The position numbers and the translations under genes were made by a program. This document shows, one piece after another, positions 26,967 to 35,179 of a stretch of 64,000 bases of DNA. Within the stretch, counting starts at the first letter, position 1; each line of letters begins with the position of its first letter. This stretch comes from Stenotrophomonas maltophilia (GTDB lineage Bacteria > Pseudomonadota > Gammaproteobacteria > Xanthomonadales > Xanthomonadaceae): assembly GCF_039555535.1 (NCBI RefSeq), contig NZ_CP154630.1, forward strand, positions 3,733,001 through 3,797,000, given 5' to 3'. A model generated the notes under the pieces. That model had not been told where the DNA came from. It searched no databases and saw only the letters and a list, made by a program, of their open reading frames with translations.

Positions 26967-27973
26967 GCCGCTCACTCCTTTCCCCCAGCCTGCTGGCCCT
27001 GGGCCTGGCCGCCGCATTGCCGGTGTTCGCGCAGTCGCACGCGGGCCATGACATGGGCGCGATGAACGCACCTGCGAAGACCGCGAAGACCCCGGCCGAA
27101 CCGGTCGATCATTCAACGATGGATCATTCGAAGATGGACATGGACGCGGCAGATCACGCCGGCATGGACCACTCGAAGATGGACCATGGCGCGACGCAGC
27201 CAGCGACGATGGACCATTCGCAGATGGACCACGGGGCGATGGGCCACGGCACGCCCGCACCTACCGAACCGCGCGAGCCGATCCCGGTCCCGACCGACGC
27301 CGACCGCGCCGCCGCGTTCCCGCCCATTGCGCATGGTGCGATGGAACACGCGCCGGAGATCAACAGCCTGCTGCTGATCGACCGCCTCGAACACTGGGAT
27401 GGCAAGAGCAGCAACGGCCAGGCCTGGGAAGCCACCGGCTGGATCGGCGGCAACATCAACCGCCTGTGGCTGCGCACCGATGGTGAACGCAGCCGTGGCC
27501 GCACCGAGTCTTCATCGCTGGAGGCCCTGTACGGCCGTAGCGTGTCGCCGTGGTGGGACGTGCTGGTCGGCGTGCGCCAGGACTTCCGCCCCGCCGACTC
27601 GCGCACCTGGGCGGCCCTTGGCATCCAGGGCCTGGCGCCGTACAAATTCGAGAGCTCGGCCACGCTGTACATGGGCTCCGGTGGCCAGGTGCTGGCCAAG
27701 GCCGAAGTCGAGTACGACGTGCTGCTGACCAACCGGCTGATCCTGCAGCCGCTGCTGGAAGCCACGGTGGCGGCCAAGGGCGAGCCGGAGTACGGCATCG
27801 GCCGCGGCCTGAACAAGGTCGAAGCCGGGCTGCGCCTGCGCTATGAGTTCAGCCGCCGCTTCGCGCCGTACATCGGCATCAGCCACGAACGCAGCTTCGG
27901 CGACACCGCCGACTATGCCGGCGACCACGCACGCGATACGCGCTGGGTGGCCGGCGTCCGCATGTGGTTCTGA
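26963..27973 (+). CDS. copB: Outer-membrane copper-resistance protein CopB
   Basis: A 336-residue protein with a signal peptide (about 1-23), an N-terminal region of repeated MDHS/KMDH metal-binding units (about 28-95) and a C-terminal CopB beta-barrel domain (from about 120, starting near INSLLLIDRLEHW and ending in VAGVRMWF, a terminal Phe as in outer-membrane proteins). CopB is thought to sequester or export copper with CopA. Start and copA stop overlap as ATGA, so the two are coupled. Confidence 0.95.
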   Translation: MSRSLLSPSLLALGLAAALPVFAQSHAGHDMGAMNAPAKTAKTPAEPVDHSTMDHSKMDMDAADHAGMDHSKMDHGATQPATMDHSQMDHGAMGHGTPAPTEPREPIPVPTDADRAAAFPPIAHGAMEHAPEINSLLLIDRLEHWDGKSSNGQAWEATGWIGGNINRLWLRTDGERSRGRTESSSLEALYGRSVSPWWDVLVGVRQDFRPADSRTWAALGIQGLAPYKFESSATLYMGSGGQVLAKAEVEYDVLLTNRLILQPLLEATVAAKGEPEYGIGRGLNKVEAGLRLRYEFSRRFAPYIGISHERSFGDTADYAGDHARDTRWVAGVRMWF

Positions 27974-28054
27974 TCAGCGGATTGTGAGCAACCGCCAGCC
28001 CCGGCAGCCGCCGGGGCCGGCTACACTGCGCCACGTTCCAATGCAGGCTCCGCC

Positions 28055-28567
28055 ATGTCGCTGCAGATCCGCCGCGCCACCCTCGCCGATGTCGACGCGC
28101 TGTCGGCCATCGCCATCACCACCTACAACGAAACCTGGGGCGACTCCTACCCGGCGCAGGAGCTGCAGGATTTCCTGCAGGCGCACTACAGCAGCGAACC
28201 GCAGCGCGCCGAACTGTCCGACCCGCGCAGTGCGATCTGGCTGCTGATGGACGGCGACGCCGTGGTCGGCTATCTGGCGGCCGGTGCCAACACCCTGCCG
28301 CACGCCGAGGCGCGCGAGGGCGACATCGAACTGAAGCGTTTCTACATCCTGGCCGACCATCAGAACGGCGGCCACGGCGCGCGCCTGATGCAGGCGTTCA
28401 TGGACTGGCTGGACCACCCGCAGCGCCGCACCCTGTGGGTGGGCGTATGGGAAGAGAACTTCGGCGCGCAGCGCTTCTACGCGCGCTACGGCTGCAGCAA
28501 GGTCGGCGAGTACGACTTCATCGTTGGCGACACCCACGACCGCGAGTTCATCCTGCGCCGGCCGTGA
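28055..28567 (+). CDS. GNAT-family N-acetyltransferase (paralog of the gene at 48893)
   Basis: A 170-residue GNAT acyltransferase. The start IRRATLADVDALSAIAITTY and the acetyl-CoA loop region ADHQNGGHGARLMQAF fit the fold, followed by TLWVGVWEENFGAQRFYAR, the most conserved stretch. It is strikingly similar to the protein at 48893-49414 (same ENFGAQRFYARYG, and similar VGDTxDxEFILRR ends). The substrate is unknown. It stands alone downstream of copB, with a SMAG unit after it. Confidence 0.87.
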   Translation: MSLQIRRATLADVDALSAIAITTYNETWGDSYPAQELQDFLQAHYSSEPQRAELSDPRSAIWLLMDGDAVVGYLAAGANTLPHAEAREGDIELKRFYILADHQNGGHGARLMQAFMDWLDHPQRRTLWVGVWEENFGAQRFYARYGCSKVGEYDFIVGDTHDREFILRRP

Positions 28568-28580
28568 GCATGCGGCCCCT

Positions 28581-28603
28581 GTAGAGTCGAGCATGGCTCG
28601 ACT
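28581..28603. repeat. SMAG-type repeat (AGTCGAGC subtype), single
   Basis: GTAG plus the palindrome AGTCGAGCATGGCTCGACT. It lies between the convergent ends of the GNAT gene and the zinc-ribbon gene. Confidence 0.78.
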
Positions 28604-28620
28604 GTACAAAAGCAACGCGC

Positions 28621-28953
28621 CTAGAAGTCGAACAACTCCGACAGGAAGCTGTCCTTCTTCTTTTTCTTGTAGCCGTGGCCGTACTGCTGGCCGCGGTTGT
28701 CCTCGTAGCGCTGGCCAAGGTGGCGGGTATCGCGATGCATCACCGGCGGCGGCGCAGCGGCCGGCTGTGCCTGCACCGGCGCAGGCGGCGGTACCGTTGC
28801 ACTGGCACCAGCACCGGCGCGCTCGATGATCTTGTCCAGCTCGCCACGATCCAGCCACACACCTCGGCAGCTCGGGCAGTAATCAATCTCGATGCCATGG
28901 CGCTCGGCCATCTGCAGGGTCTGGGTCTTGCACACGGGGCACAGCATGGGCAT
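28621..28953 (-). CDS. Zinc-ribbon (zf-TFIIB-like) small protein
   Basis: A 110-residue protein: an N-terminal zinc ribbon with CPVC (Cys5, Cys8) and CPSC (Cys26, Cys29), followed by the family signature RGVWLDRGELDKIIE, a Pro/Ala/Gln linker, a run of five lysines and the C-terminal SELFDF. The start is ATG 28953, with an AGGAG box 4 bases upstream, not the ATG at 28947. Proteins of this type occur widely in Proteobacteria without an assigned function; a nucleic-acid or protein-binding role is only a guess. It is divergent from the CPBP gene. Confidence 0.83.
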   Translation of the reverse strand: MPMLCPVCKTQTLQMAERHGIEIDYCPSCRGVWLDRGELDKIIERAGAGASATVPPPAPVQAQPAAAPPPVMHRDTRHLGQRYEDNRGQQYGHGYKKKKKDSFLSELFDF

Positions 28954-29097
28954 GGCTCCTGAAGGTCTGGCAACGACTCTACCTGCCCACGGATGACTGT
29001 GCGGCAACACATGACCGATGGCACAGGGACTTCCGGCGCGTGCGAGCGTCCCCGGCCGCCTTCCACACTGCACGCTGGTTCCGCAGGGAGTGCGTGC

Positions 29098-29874
29098 ATG
29101 ACCGTCCTGTCCCGCCTGTCCCGTCTGCCCAGCGCCGCGCGCCTGCTGTTGGTGCTGCTCGGCGTCGGCCTGGGCCTGAATCTGCGTGATGTCGCTGCGG
29201 CCGCAGGCGCGCCGATTCCCGCCTTGCCTATGCCCTACGGCGGCAGCCTGCTCGACAACGCACTGGCCGTGCTGCTGGCGCTGCTGCTGGCCGCACTGCT
29301 GCGCCCGCGTGGGGAGGGCCTGATGGCCAGCCTGGGGCTGCGCGGCAACGGCTGGCGCGGCCCGTTGTGGGTGTTGCTGGCCAGCCTGCCCTGCTGGCTG
29401 GGACTGGCGCTGCTGGGCACGCCCAACACCGCACTGACCGCACTGGATGCAACGACGCTCGCCGTGCTGTTCCCGCTGGCCGAGGAAGTGCTGTTCCGCG
29501 GCCTTGGCTTCGTGCTGCTGGTGAAGCTCATGCGCGGCCCGTGGGCCCTGCTTGCGCTGCCGCAGGCGCTGCTGTTCGGCTGGGTGCACTGGCTCGGCTT
29601 CGGTGGATTCGACGGCGGCGGCACCGCCCTGTTCGTCGGCGCGGTGATCGCACTGGGCGGCTTCATCTTCGCCTGGCTGGACCATCTGGATGGCGACACC
29701 CTGTGGTGCGGCCTGGTGCTGCACGTGTCGATGAACCTGGCCTGGAATGTGTTCAGCCTCGATGACACCGTCGCGCTCGGCTGGCAGGCCACCAGCCTGC
29801 GCATAGGCACCGCGCTGCTGGCGGTAGCGGTACTGGCCTGGCAGGTACGCCAGCGGCGCCAGCGCCCGCTGTAA
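29098..29874 (+). CDS. CPBP-family intramembrane metalloprotease
   Basis: A 258-residue membrane protein with about seven hydrophobic segments. Motif 1 of the CPBP (CAAX/bacteriocin-processing) family is the EEVLFRG near residue 131, motif 2 is the His in GWVHWLGFG, and a third conserved His plus Asn lie in VLHVSMNLAWNVF. These residues bind the catalytic metal inside the membrane. ATG 29098 follows a GGGAG box. The substrate is unknown and no peptide or toxin gene is adjacent. Confidence 0.86.
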   Translation: MTVLSRLSRLPSAARLLLVLLGVGLGLNLRDVAAAAGAPIPALPMPYGGSLLDNALAVLLALLLAALLRPRGEGLMASLGLRGNGWRGPLWVLLASLPCWLGLALLGTPNTALTALDATTLAVLFPLAEEVLFRGLGFVLLVKLMRGPWALLALPQALLFGWVHWLGFGGFDGGGTALFVGAVIALGGFIFAWLDHLDGDTLWCGLVLHVSMNLAWNVFSLDDTVALGWQATSLRIGTALLAVAVLAWQVRQRRQRPL

Positions 29875-29966
29875 CGCCCACTTAGCCTGGCGTGCACGCC
29901 GGGATCACCCCCGGCTTGCGCATACTTGCGCGCCTTTTCATTGCTGCTTTCCGGAGCTGTAGCGTC

Positions 29967-30389
29967 ATGTTGCTGTCCAAGCGCCACGTTGAACCCCGCG
30001 TCCTGCTGATCGAGGACGCCGAGGAAACCCGCGAGCTGAGCCGTCTTGCGCTGGAAAGCCAGGCCTGCCACGTGGTGGGCGTGAGCTCTGCCGAAGCGGC
30101 ATTGGGCCTTCTGGCCGCTGGTGAGCGTTTTGACCTGCTGTTCACCGACGTCAACCTGGGTGCGATCAGCGGTATTGAAGCTGCCAACCAGGTGCGCGGG
30201 CTATATCCGCAACTGCCGATCCTGGTGACCTCGGGCATGGACCAGCATCAGGTGCTGCCGCAGCTGCGCGATGGCATCCATTTCCTGCCCAAACCGTACA
30301 ACATGAGCGAGCTGCTCGACGCCATCCGGCTGTGCTTCCGGCACGCCGATGTGGGCGTGTTGACCCGGCCGGATGCACAGGCGGCGTGA
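29967..30389 (+). CDS. Stand-alone receiver-domain response regulator
   Basis: A 140-residue CheY-like protein with the acidic pair ED at 16-17, phospho-acceptor Asp61 in LLFTDVNLGAISG, the Thr/Ser in ILVTSGMD, and the Lys in FLPKPYNMSEL. The FLPKPY and VNLGAISGIEAA style is that of receivers coupled to hybrid kinases. There is no DNA-binding domain and no kinase gene beside it, so its partner is unknown (orphan). Confidence 0.85.
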   Translation: MLLSKRHVEPRVLLIEDAEETRELSRLALESQACHVVGVSSAEAALGLLAAGERFDLLFTDVNLGAISGIEAANQVRGLYPQLPILVTSGMDQHQVLPQLRDGIHFLPKPYNMSELLDAIRLCFRHADVGVLTRPDAQAA

Positions 30390-30404
30390 GGCGTTCATCC
30401 ACCA

Positions 30405-31343
30405 TCAACCGCTGCTGTACGGTCCGGTACCCGGGAACACCTTCAGCAGCGCGCGGGTGATCATGTCCGGGTAGACCGTGAAGTGATCTTCGTCATCGAT
30501 CACCATGTTCTCCACCTTCAACGATCGCCCGCTGTTGCGCAGCTGCTCGGCGAATTCGGCGTTGTGGCGCAGCATGTCGTTGCGGGTGAAGTAACGCGGT
30601 TCGGGCTTGACCGTTTCAAAGCTGCCCACCGACAGCACCACCGTGGTCGGCTGCGCCGGCGCCTTGGCTTCGGCCTGCATGCGCGGCACCCGATGGTCGT
30701 CGAACCACAGCGATGGGCTGGAGAGGATGTAGGTGCGGAACATATCCGGGCGCGTGGTCAGCACATAGGCGCCGAACAGGCCACCATAGGAATGACCCGC
30801 ATAGGCGCGCCGCGCCGGATCAGTGCGGTAGCGCGCATCGATCATCGGCAGCACCTGCTCAGCGAGGAAATCGCGGTAGTGCGCCGCGCCGCCGTAGCTG
30901 ACGTCATCGCTGTAGTCACGCGGATCGGTACGCGCCGGGTCGCTGGGCGTGTAATCGCGCGAGCGGCTCTGCTTGGACGTCAGGCCCTCCTGCGGCGGCA
31001 GCCCGACCAGGATGAAATCCTCCAGGTTGGCGCCCTTTTGCCCCACCATGTTGCGCACGCTGCGTACCAGCGGGAAGCTGTACAGCGCATCGGTTACGTA
31101 CAGCACCGGATAGTGCTTTTCCGGATGTGCGGCGTAGTCGGCCGGCAGCGCCACCCAGACCGGGTAATCGCGGCCGACCGGATCGTGCACGCGCAGCGCT
31201 TCGGTATCCGGCAATACCACGCCCGACACAGCGGTGGCCGGGCTCTCCTTCGCTTCACTCTGCGCTGCCGGCGGCGCCACCGACATCGCACAGCCGCTCA
31301 CGGCCAGGCAGGCCGCCACACTCCATCCACGCACACGCTGCAT
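30405..31343 (-). CDS. Putative esterase lipoprotein (esterase D / IroE-like), tandem copy 1
   Basis: A 312-residue alpha/beta hydrolase with a lipoprotein signal (lipobox AVSGC, Cys18). The nucleophile elbow is GHSYGG, and a catalytic His is likely in DDEDHFTVYPDMITRAL. Its layout (VWVALPADYAAHPEKHYPVLYV near the start, TYILSSPSLWFDD after the nucleophile) is that of the putative-esterase family which includes siderophore esterases such as IroE/Fes. The next gene (31426) is a paralog. The natural ester is unknown. Confidence 0.83.
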   Translation of the reverse strand: MQRVRGWSVAACLAVSGCAMSVAPPAAQSEAKESPATAVSGVVLPDTEALRVHDPVGRDYPVWVALPADYAAHPEKHYPVLYVTDALYSFPLVRSVRNMVGQKGANLEDFILVGLPPQEGLTSKQSRSRDYTPSDPARTDPRDYSDDVSYGGAAHYRDFLAEQVLPMIDARYRTDPARRAYAGHSYGGLFGAYVLTTRPDMFRTYILSSPSLWFDDHRVPRMQAEAKAPAQPTTVVLSVGSFETVKPEPRYFTRNDMLRHNAEFAEQLRNSGRSLKVENMVIDDEDHFTVYPDMITRALLKVFPGTGPYSSG

Positions 31344-31425
31344 CCACACGCTCCCGTTGCGGGCGGCGCACCGGATGGCGCCGCTGCCGCATCCTTGCAT
31401 GGAGTGCAGCCGGGTACCAGTGCGG

Positions 31426-32277
31426 TCAGGGCGAGGCCGGCGGCGGTGCCGGGAACAGCGTGCGCAGCGCCTGCAATGCGGCCGGGTGATAGATGGTGGC
31501 GTGGGTTTCTTCCGGCAGCGGCAGGTATTTCACCAGCGGCGACGGCGACGCCTGTTGCAGCAGCGTGGCCAACTGCGCGGCGGACGCAGCCAACTCCGGC
31601 TGCCCACTGCTGGCCAGGAACACGCGCGGCTGCACACGCGTCACTGCCGGCAGCTGCTTGGCCACACCCGCCAGCATCGTGCCCCGGTTCCACCACAGGC
31701 TAGGGTCCAGCGCGATGTAGCTGTTGAACAGCGTCGGCTCCTGCAGCAGCGTTTCCACCACGAACAGGCCGGCCAGCGATTCACCGATCAGCGCGCGCTC
31801 GTCGGTGGTCGGGTAGCGCTGGCGCACCTGTGGCATCAGTTCATCGCGCAGGAAGGTGCGGTAGGCCGCCGAGCCGCCGATGCGCGGCGCGATCTTCTGG
31901 TCCTGCGGGTCCTTGCTGGGGCCGGTCATGTCGCGGCGGCGCTCGGTGTTCTCGATGCCGACCAGCAGGAACGGACGCATGCTGCCATTGCCACTCAGCA
32001 CCTGCACCAGGCCGGCCACGTGCAGGAAATCCTCACCGATGCCGCCGTCGGGCATGTAGAGCACCGGCAGCGGCGTTTTCGGGTCAAGGCCCCACGGCTG
32101 CGGGCGGTAGACGTTGATGCGACGGGTCTCGCCCAGCGCCTTCGACTGCACGGTGAAGGTCTCGCCGATGACCAGCGGCGTGGCCGGCGTTGTCTGCGCG
32201 GACGGCGCCGGTTCGGCGGCCATCAGTGGCGTGGTGGAGACAGCGGACAACAACAGCGACAGCACGATGAGGCGCAT
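31426..32277 (-). CDS. Putative secreted esterase, tandem copy 2
   Basis: A 283-residue alpha/beta hydrolase with a signal peptide (about 1-21, ending PLMAAEP), so periplasmic. The nucleophile elbow is GESLAG rather than GHSYGG, and a catalytic His lies in LPEETHATIYHPAAL. The plan is the same as in the gene at 30405, with which it forms a tandem pair 82 bases apart. The different elbow (Glu-Ser) is typical of the IroE-like branch. Start ATG 32277 was chosen at the signal peptide. Confidence 0.83.
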   Translation of the reverse strand: MRLIVLSLLLSAVSTTPLMAAEPAPSAQTTPATPLVIGETFTVQSKALGETRRINVYRPQPWGLDPKTPLPVLYMPDGGIGEDFLHVAGLVQVLSGNGSMRPFLLVGIENTERRRDMTGPSKDPQDQKIAPRIGGSAAYRTFLRDELMPQVRQRYPTTDERALIGESLAGLFVVETLLQEPTLFNSYIALDPSLWWNRGTMLAGVAKQLPAVTRVQPRVFLASSGQPELAASAAQLATLLQQASPSPLVKYLPLPEETHATIYHPAALQALRTLFPAPPPASP

Positions 32278-32367
32278 GGGGAAAACCCATCCTGGGAAAG
32301 AGACCGAGGATACCGCCCTGCCGCAGGCATTGGCGGCTTCGGCACGCTCAACACCCCTGCCAGATGC

Positions 32368-32464
32368 GTAGATCCACGCCAAGCGTGGATGGACCACTGT
32401 AGAGCCGAGCCCACGCTCGGCTAGGCCTTGGTGCAAACCGCAGCCGAGCATGGCTCGGCTCTAC
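32368..32464. repeat. SMAG cluster, three units
   Basis: A single ATCCACGCCAAGCGTGGAT unit after GTAG (32368-32390) is followed by a divergent pair: GTAG with AGCCGAGCCCACGCTCGGCT at 32399-32422 and the reverse unit at 32442-32464. It fills the gap between the esterase promoter side and the low-GC patch. Confidence 0.85.
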
Positions 32465-32470
32465 AACACC

Positions 32471-32863
32471 TCACCCAGGCGCGGACGCCAACACCTCGTT
32501 CGTCGCAAATGCACCGATATTTGAGGACATGACTCGCGGGTCGTGCCACCACTTCAGGCGATAATCACGCCAACTATCCACGTGATACATCACGGCATTG
32601 TCGCCGCCGCCAGCAGATTTCGACATTTTCCAACGCGATTGACTGAGCACTAGAACGAACACGTCGCGTGCTGTCGCTTGCTGCATCAGATGTGTCTGCG
32701 CCACCATCGCCGCGCGCCTGGGTACTGCATTTCTCTTCGGAGAATCCTCATTGAAATCCAAGCGCATGCGTAAACACCATGCTGCGCCACCGACAACGGG
32801 TGGCACCGGGCCTGCAAGCCCGTGATGACTGTAAGCATGTTGTTTGCGCTCACCCGCCGACAC
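32471..32863 (-). pseudogene. Doubtful open frame in a low-GC patch, possible gene remnant
   Basis: An open frame of 130 codons without a Shine-Dalgarno site or recognisable domain. The segment 32521-32760 is visibly poorer in GC than its surroundings (about half G+C by eye). A second minus-strand frame, overlapping at 32686-33012, is similarly open. The C-terminal WRDYRLKWWHDPR stretch looks protein-like, but I cannot place it. A decayed or frameshifted acquired gene is more likely than an intact one. Confidence 0.3.
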
Positions 32864-33033
32864 TGTCTCTGGACCGTGCCGGCGGGTGATCCGTCGGCCT
32901 TCATGGCGGGCGGTGCGTGGGGGTTTTCGGACCCGCCGGTTAACTGCTTACTGTCATCCCGGCTTGCAGCCACGCATCGCCCGCCACCCGCCCTGCGCGG
33001 TGGCATTCCCACCCCAGCGCCGAGGAAGCCGAC

Positions 33034-33390
33034 ATGACCCAGCGTCCGCCCTATGCTTCAGATGCCGCCAGCGTCAACGATGACGACGACAACCCTTCGC
33101 CCGAACTGAGCACCTTCCTGGGCTGCCTCAGACGCATCCGCGCGGGCGAAGGCGCCGATGGCTTGCCCTGGCCTGAAACCAGCCTTTCCGCAGGGCGCGG
33201 GGTTGCCCTGTCGCGGGTGGAACGGGCCGCCATCGGCATGCTGACCGTGGCGGAAATGCTGCACGCAGCCGACCGTTGTCGGTCGATGGCAACACCGGAA
33301 CGCCATCTGGATGAGGGCGTGGTTGAAGGGCTGTTCTTTGGCTGCCGCAGCCTGGCCGAGCTGGTGTGCCGGGATGTGCGGCCGGAGTAG
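33034..33390 (+). CDS. Small protein of unknown function
   Basis: A 118-residue soluble protein with a GAGGA box before ATG 33034. The N-terminal 25 residues are acidic and Ser/Asp-rich; the rest is helical (ELSTFLGCLRRIRAG, RVERAAIGMLTVAEMLHAAD) with three Cys residues. No signal peptide or known motif is seen. GC-rich third positions support real coding. The function is not recognised. Confidence 0.6.
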   Translation: MTQRPPYASDAASVNDDDDNPSPELSTFLGCLRRIRAGEGADGLPWPETSLSAGRGVALSRVERAAIGMLTVAEMLHAADRCRSMATPERHLDEGVVEGLFFGCRSLAELVCRDVRPE

Positions 33391-33473
33391 CCTCACCCTG
33401 CACCGCAAACCGGGCCATACTGGGGCCGGACCGGCCGGTACCGGGTCCCATCGAAACCTACAAGGAGGTTTGT

Positions 33474-33791
33474 ATGTTGAATGTTGTGATCGTTGCCGCG
33501 CTGGCTGCTGGCCCCGCTGCGTCCGTACCGTATGCCGATTGCCTGCTGGGCAATATCCAGCCCGGACTGTCCGATCATGCAGTGCAACTGGTACAGCAGG
33601 CGTGTGCCGCAAAGCATCCAGACAGTTTCCTTGCCTCGCTGGAACTGGAACGCACCTACAGCGCCCAGCGGCAGGCGCGGTTCGATGCGGATCGTGCCGC
33701 GGCGGAGCGGGCCGCCAACGCCGCAGCCTCTGCCGCACAGGCAGCGGCGGAGCGCGAGACGGCGCGAGCGCAGGGTGCCAAGGCCAAGTAG
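33474..33791 (+). CDS. Small exported Ala/Glu-rich protein of unknown function
   Basis: A 105-residue protein with a near-perfect AAGGAGG ribosome site 6 bases before ATG 33474 and a signal peptide (about 1-17). The mature part has two Cys residues (ADCLLGN and QQACAAKH), possibly a disulfide, then a charged Ala/Arg/Glu helix (about 60-105) that may be a coiled coil. A strong terminator follows 20 bases after the stop. It is likely periplasmic; the role is unknown. Confidence 0.7.
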   Translation: MLNVVIVAALAAGPAASVPYADCLLGNIQPGLSDHAVQLVQQACAAKHPDSFLASLELERTYSAQRQARFDADRAAAERAANAAASAAQAAAERETARAQGAKAK

Positions 33792-33807
33792 GAGTTGGCA
33801 CAAGCAA

Positions 33808-33838
33808 CAAAAAAGGCACCGCTTGGCGGTGCCTTTTT
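33808..33838. terminator. Bidirectional rho-independent terminator
   Basis: The stem GGCACCGC/GCGGTGCC with a 3-base loop is flanked by six or more A on the left and five T on the right, so it ends the + strand small-protein gene and, read on the minus strand, the tRNA-Lys transcript. Confidence 0.9.
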
Positions 33839-33862
33839 GAATGACCTGGATCATTGATGCAA

Positions 33863-33938
33863 TGGTGGGCCGTGTAGGATTCGAACCTACGACCAAAAGA
33901 TTAAAAGTCTTCTGCTCTACCGACTGAGCTAACGGCCC
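33863..33938 (-). tRNA. tRNA-Lys (anticodon UUU)
   Basis: A 76-base gene including an encoded CCA end. The acceptor stem GGGCCGT pairs with ACGGCCC. The D arm is GCTCAGTCGGTAGAGC, the anticodon loop CTTTTAA reads UUU, and the T arm is GTAGGTTCGAATCCTAC. It is transcribed from the minus strand and ends in the shared terminator at 33808-33838. Confidence 0.98.
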
Positions 33939-33971
33939 ATTGCACTGCCCCAGCCTTTCGGCGGGGTGGGC

Positions 33972-34001
33972 ATTCTACCCTACTTTGTCCGATCGCGTGA
34001 A
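33972..34001 (-). promoter_or_regulatory. Possible promoter of tRNA-Lys
   Basis: Read on the minus strand, TTCACG (33996-34001) and TAGAAT (33972-33977) are separated by 18 bases, about 33 bases upstream of the tRNA 5' end. This is a plausible sigma-70 promoter, judged by eye only. Confidence 0.4.
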
Positions 34002-34020
34002 ACCCCGGTGTGTCGAGGTT

Positions 34021-34042
34021 GCCGGCCAGCGGCCGGCTCTAC
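34021..34042. repeat. SMAG-type repeat (GCCGGCC subtype), reverse
   Basis: The palindrome GCCGGCCAGCGGCCGGC is followed by CTAC (GTAG in reverse). The same palindrome recurs at 35074, 56612 and, as GCCGGCCGCTGGCCGGC, at 61234. Confidence 0.78.
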
Positions 34043-34116
34043 CTCGATCTGGGCCGCGGGCTTAAACCTTCCGGGCCAACGTCGCATCTCAGCTGTGATC
34101 CATCGCGGAACTCCGG

Positions 34117-35115
34117 ATGCGCCTGCCCTTCAGCCTCATTGCCGCCCTGCTGCTGCCCTGCGCGGCCCTGGCCGCCCCGTCCCAGGTGGTCACCGACGAC
34201 ATTGCCCGCTTCTGGGCCACCTACGATGCGGTGCGCGCCGAACCCGACGCCGAGCGCCAGGTGGCGCTGGTCCAGCAGCGCTACATCGATCCGGGCAGCC
34301 CGGGACTGCATGCGCTGATGCAGGTGCGCAACTACACCGCCCGCGAATACGCCGAGGCCATGAACGCGTGGCCGCGCTTCTGGACATCGGTGCGGCCGCT
34401 CACCGCCAACGCACAGCAGGCCAGTGCCTCGCTGGAGCGCGATCTGGCTGCGTTCCGTGCGCTCTACCCTGCCCTGCGCCCGGCCACCATCACCTATGCG
34501 GTGGGCGTGCTGCGCACCGGTGGCACCACGCTGGGCGACAAGGTGCTGCTTGGAGCGGAGATGGCGCTGGGCGATGAGCGCGTGGACGTGAGCGAGCTTC
34601 CGGAGAAGATGCGCGACCGCCTGCGGATCTTCTACGACAGCCGGCCGGGCGCGAACAACGCGCAGAACAACCTGCACGAGTACGTGCACACGCAGCAGCG
34701 TGAGACCACCGGCAGCCTGGCCCAGTACGCGGTGCGCGAGGGTGTGGCCGAGTATGTAGCAGAGCGGTTGAGTGGGCGTCGGCCGGCGTTGCCGCTGTAC
34801 AGCTACGGGCCCGCGCATGAGGCGGACATCCGCACGCGTTTCATTGCCGAGATGGACGGCGGTAACCTCGACAACTGGCTCTACAACAGCGCCCGCAATC
34901 CGTTCGGGGTGAGTGATCTGGGGTACTACGCCGGGTATCGCATCGCACAGGAGTACATGCGGCGGCAGAAGGATGAGAAGGCTGGGATCGCGCGGATGAT
35001 CGAGTTGGACTATGCCGATCCGAAGTCGGTGCGGGCCTTCATCGAGGCGTCGGGGTGGTTGCCTGATGAGGCTGCCGGCCAGCGGCCGGCACTACCAGAC
35101 TCCAGCCGCCGGTAG
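34117..35115 (+). CDS. Exported HEYVH putative metalloprotease, C-terminus encoded by a SMAG repeat
   Basis: A 332-residue protein with a signal peptide (about 1-19) and a HEYVH zinc motif at 187-191 inside NNLHEYVHTQQRET; the downstream Glu in VREGVAEYVAE is a likely third ligand. This layout resembles DUF2268-type or gluzincin-like predicted proteases; the substrate is unknown. The last 13-14 residues (from about 319) are translated from a SMAG palindrome, so the normal stop seems to have been overrun and the true protein end may have been near residue 316. Confidence 0.75.
   Translation: MRLPFSLIAALLLPCAALAAPSQVVTDDIARFWATYDAVRAEPDAERQVALVQQRYIDPGSPGLHALMQVRNYTAREYAEAMNAWPRFWTSVRPLTANAQQASASLERDLAAFRALYPALRPATITYAVGVLRTGGTTLGDKVLLGAEMALGDERVDVSELPEKMRDRLRIFYDSRPGANNAQNNLHEYVHTQQRETTGSLAQYAVREGVAEYVAERLSGRRPALPLYSYGPAHEADIRTRFIAEMDGGNLDNWLYNSARNPFGVSDLGYYAGYRIAQEYMRRQKDEKAGIARMIELDYADPKSVRAFIEASGWLPDEAAGQRPALPDSSRR
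35074..35095. repeat. SMAG-type repeat inside a coding region
   Basis: The palindrome GCCGGCCAGCGGCCGGC plus CTAC overlaps the last codons of the metalloprotease-like gene, which stops at 35115. Confidence 0.8.
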
Positions 35116-35129
35116 CGCCGGGACAGAGA

Positions 35130-35150
35130 GTGCGAACCAACGGTTCGCAC
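35130..35150. repeat. Hairpin GTGCGAACC/GGTTCGCAC
   Basis: A 9-base perfect stem with a 3-base loop lies between the convergent metalloprotease-like gene and queC. It could terminate either transcript, but it lacks a T tract. Confidence 0.55.
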
Positions 35151-35179
35151 CCACCATCGGGGGCATCAGCCCCATCACC

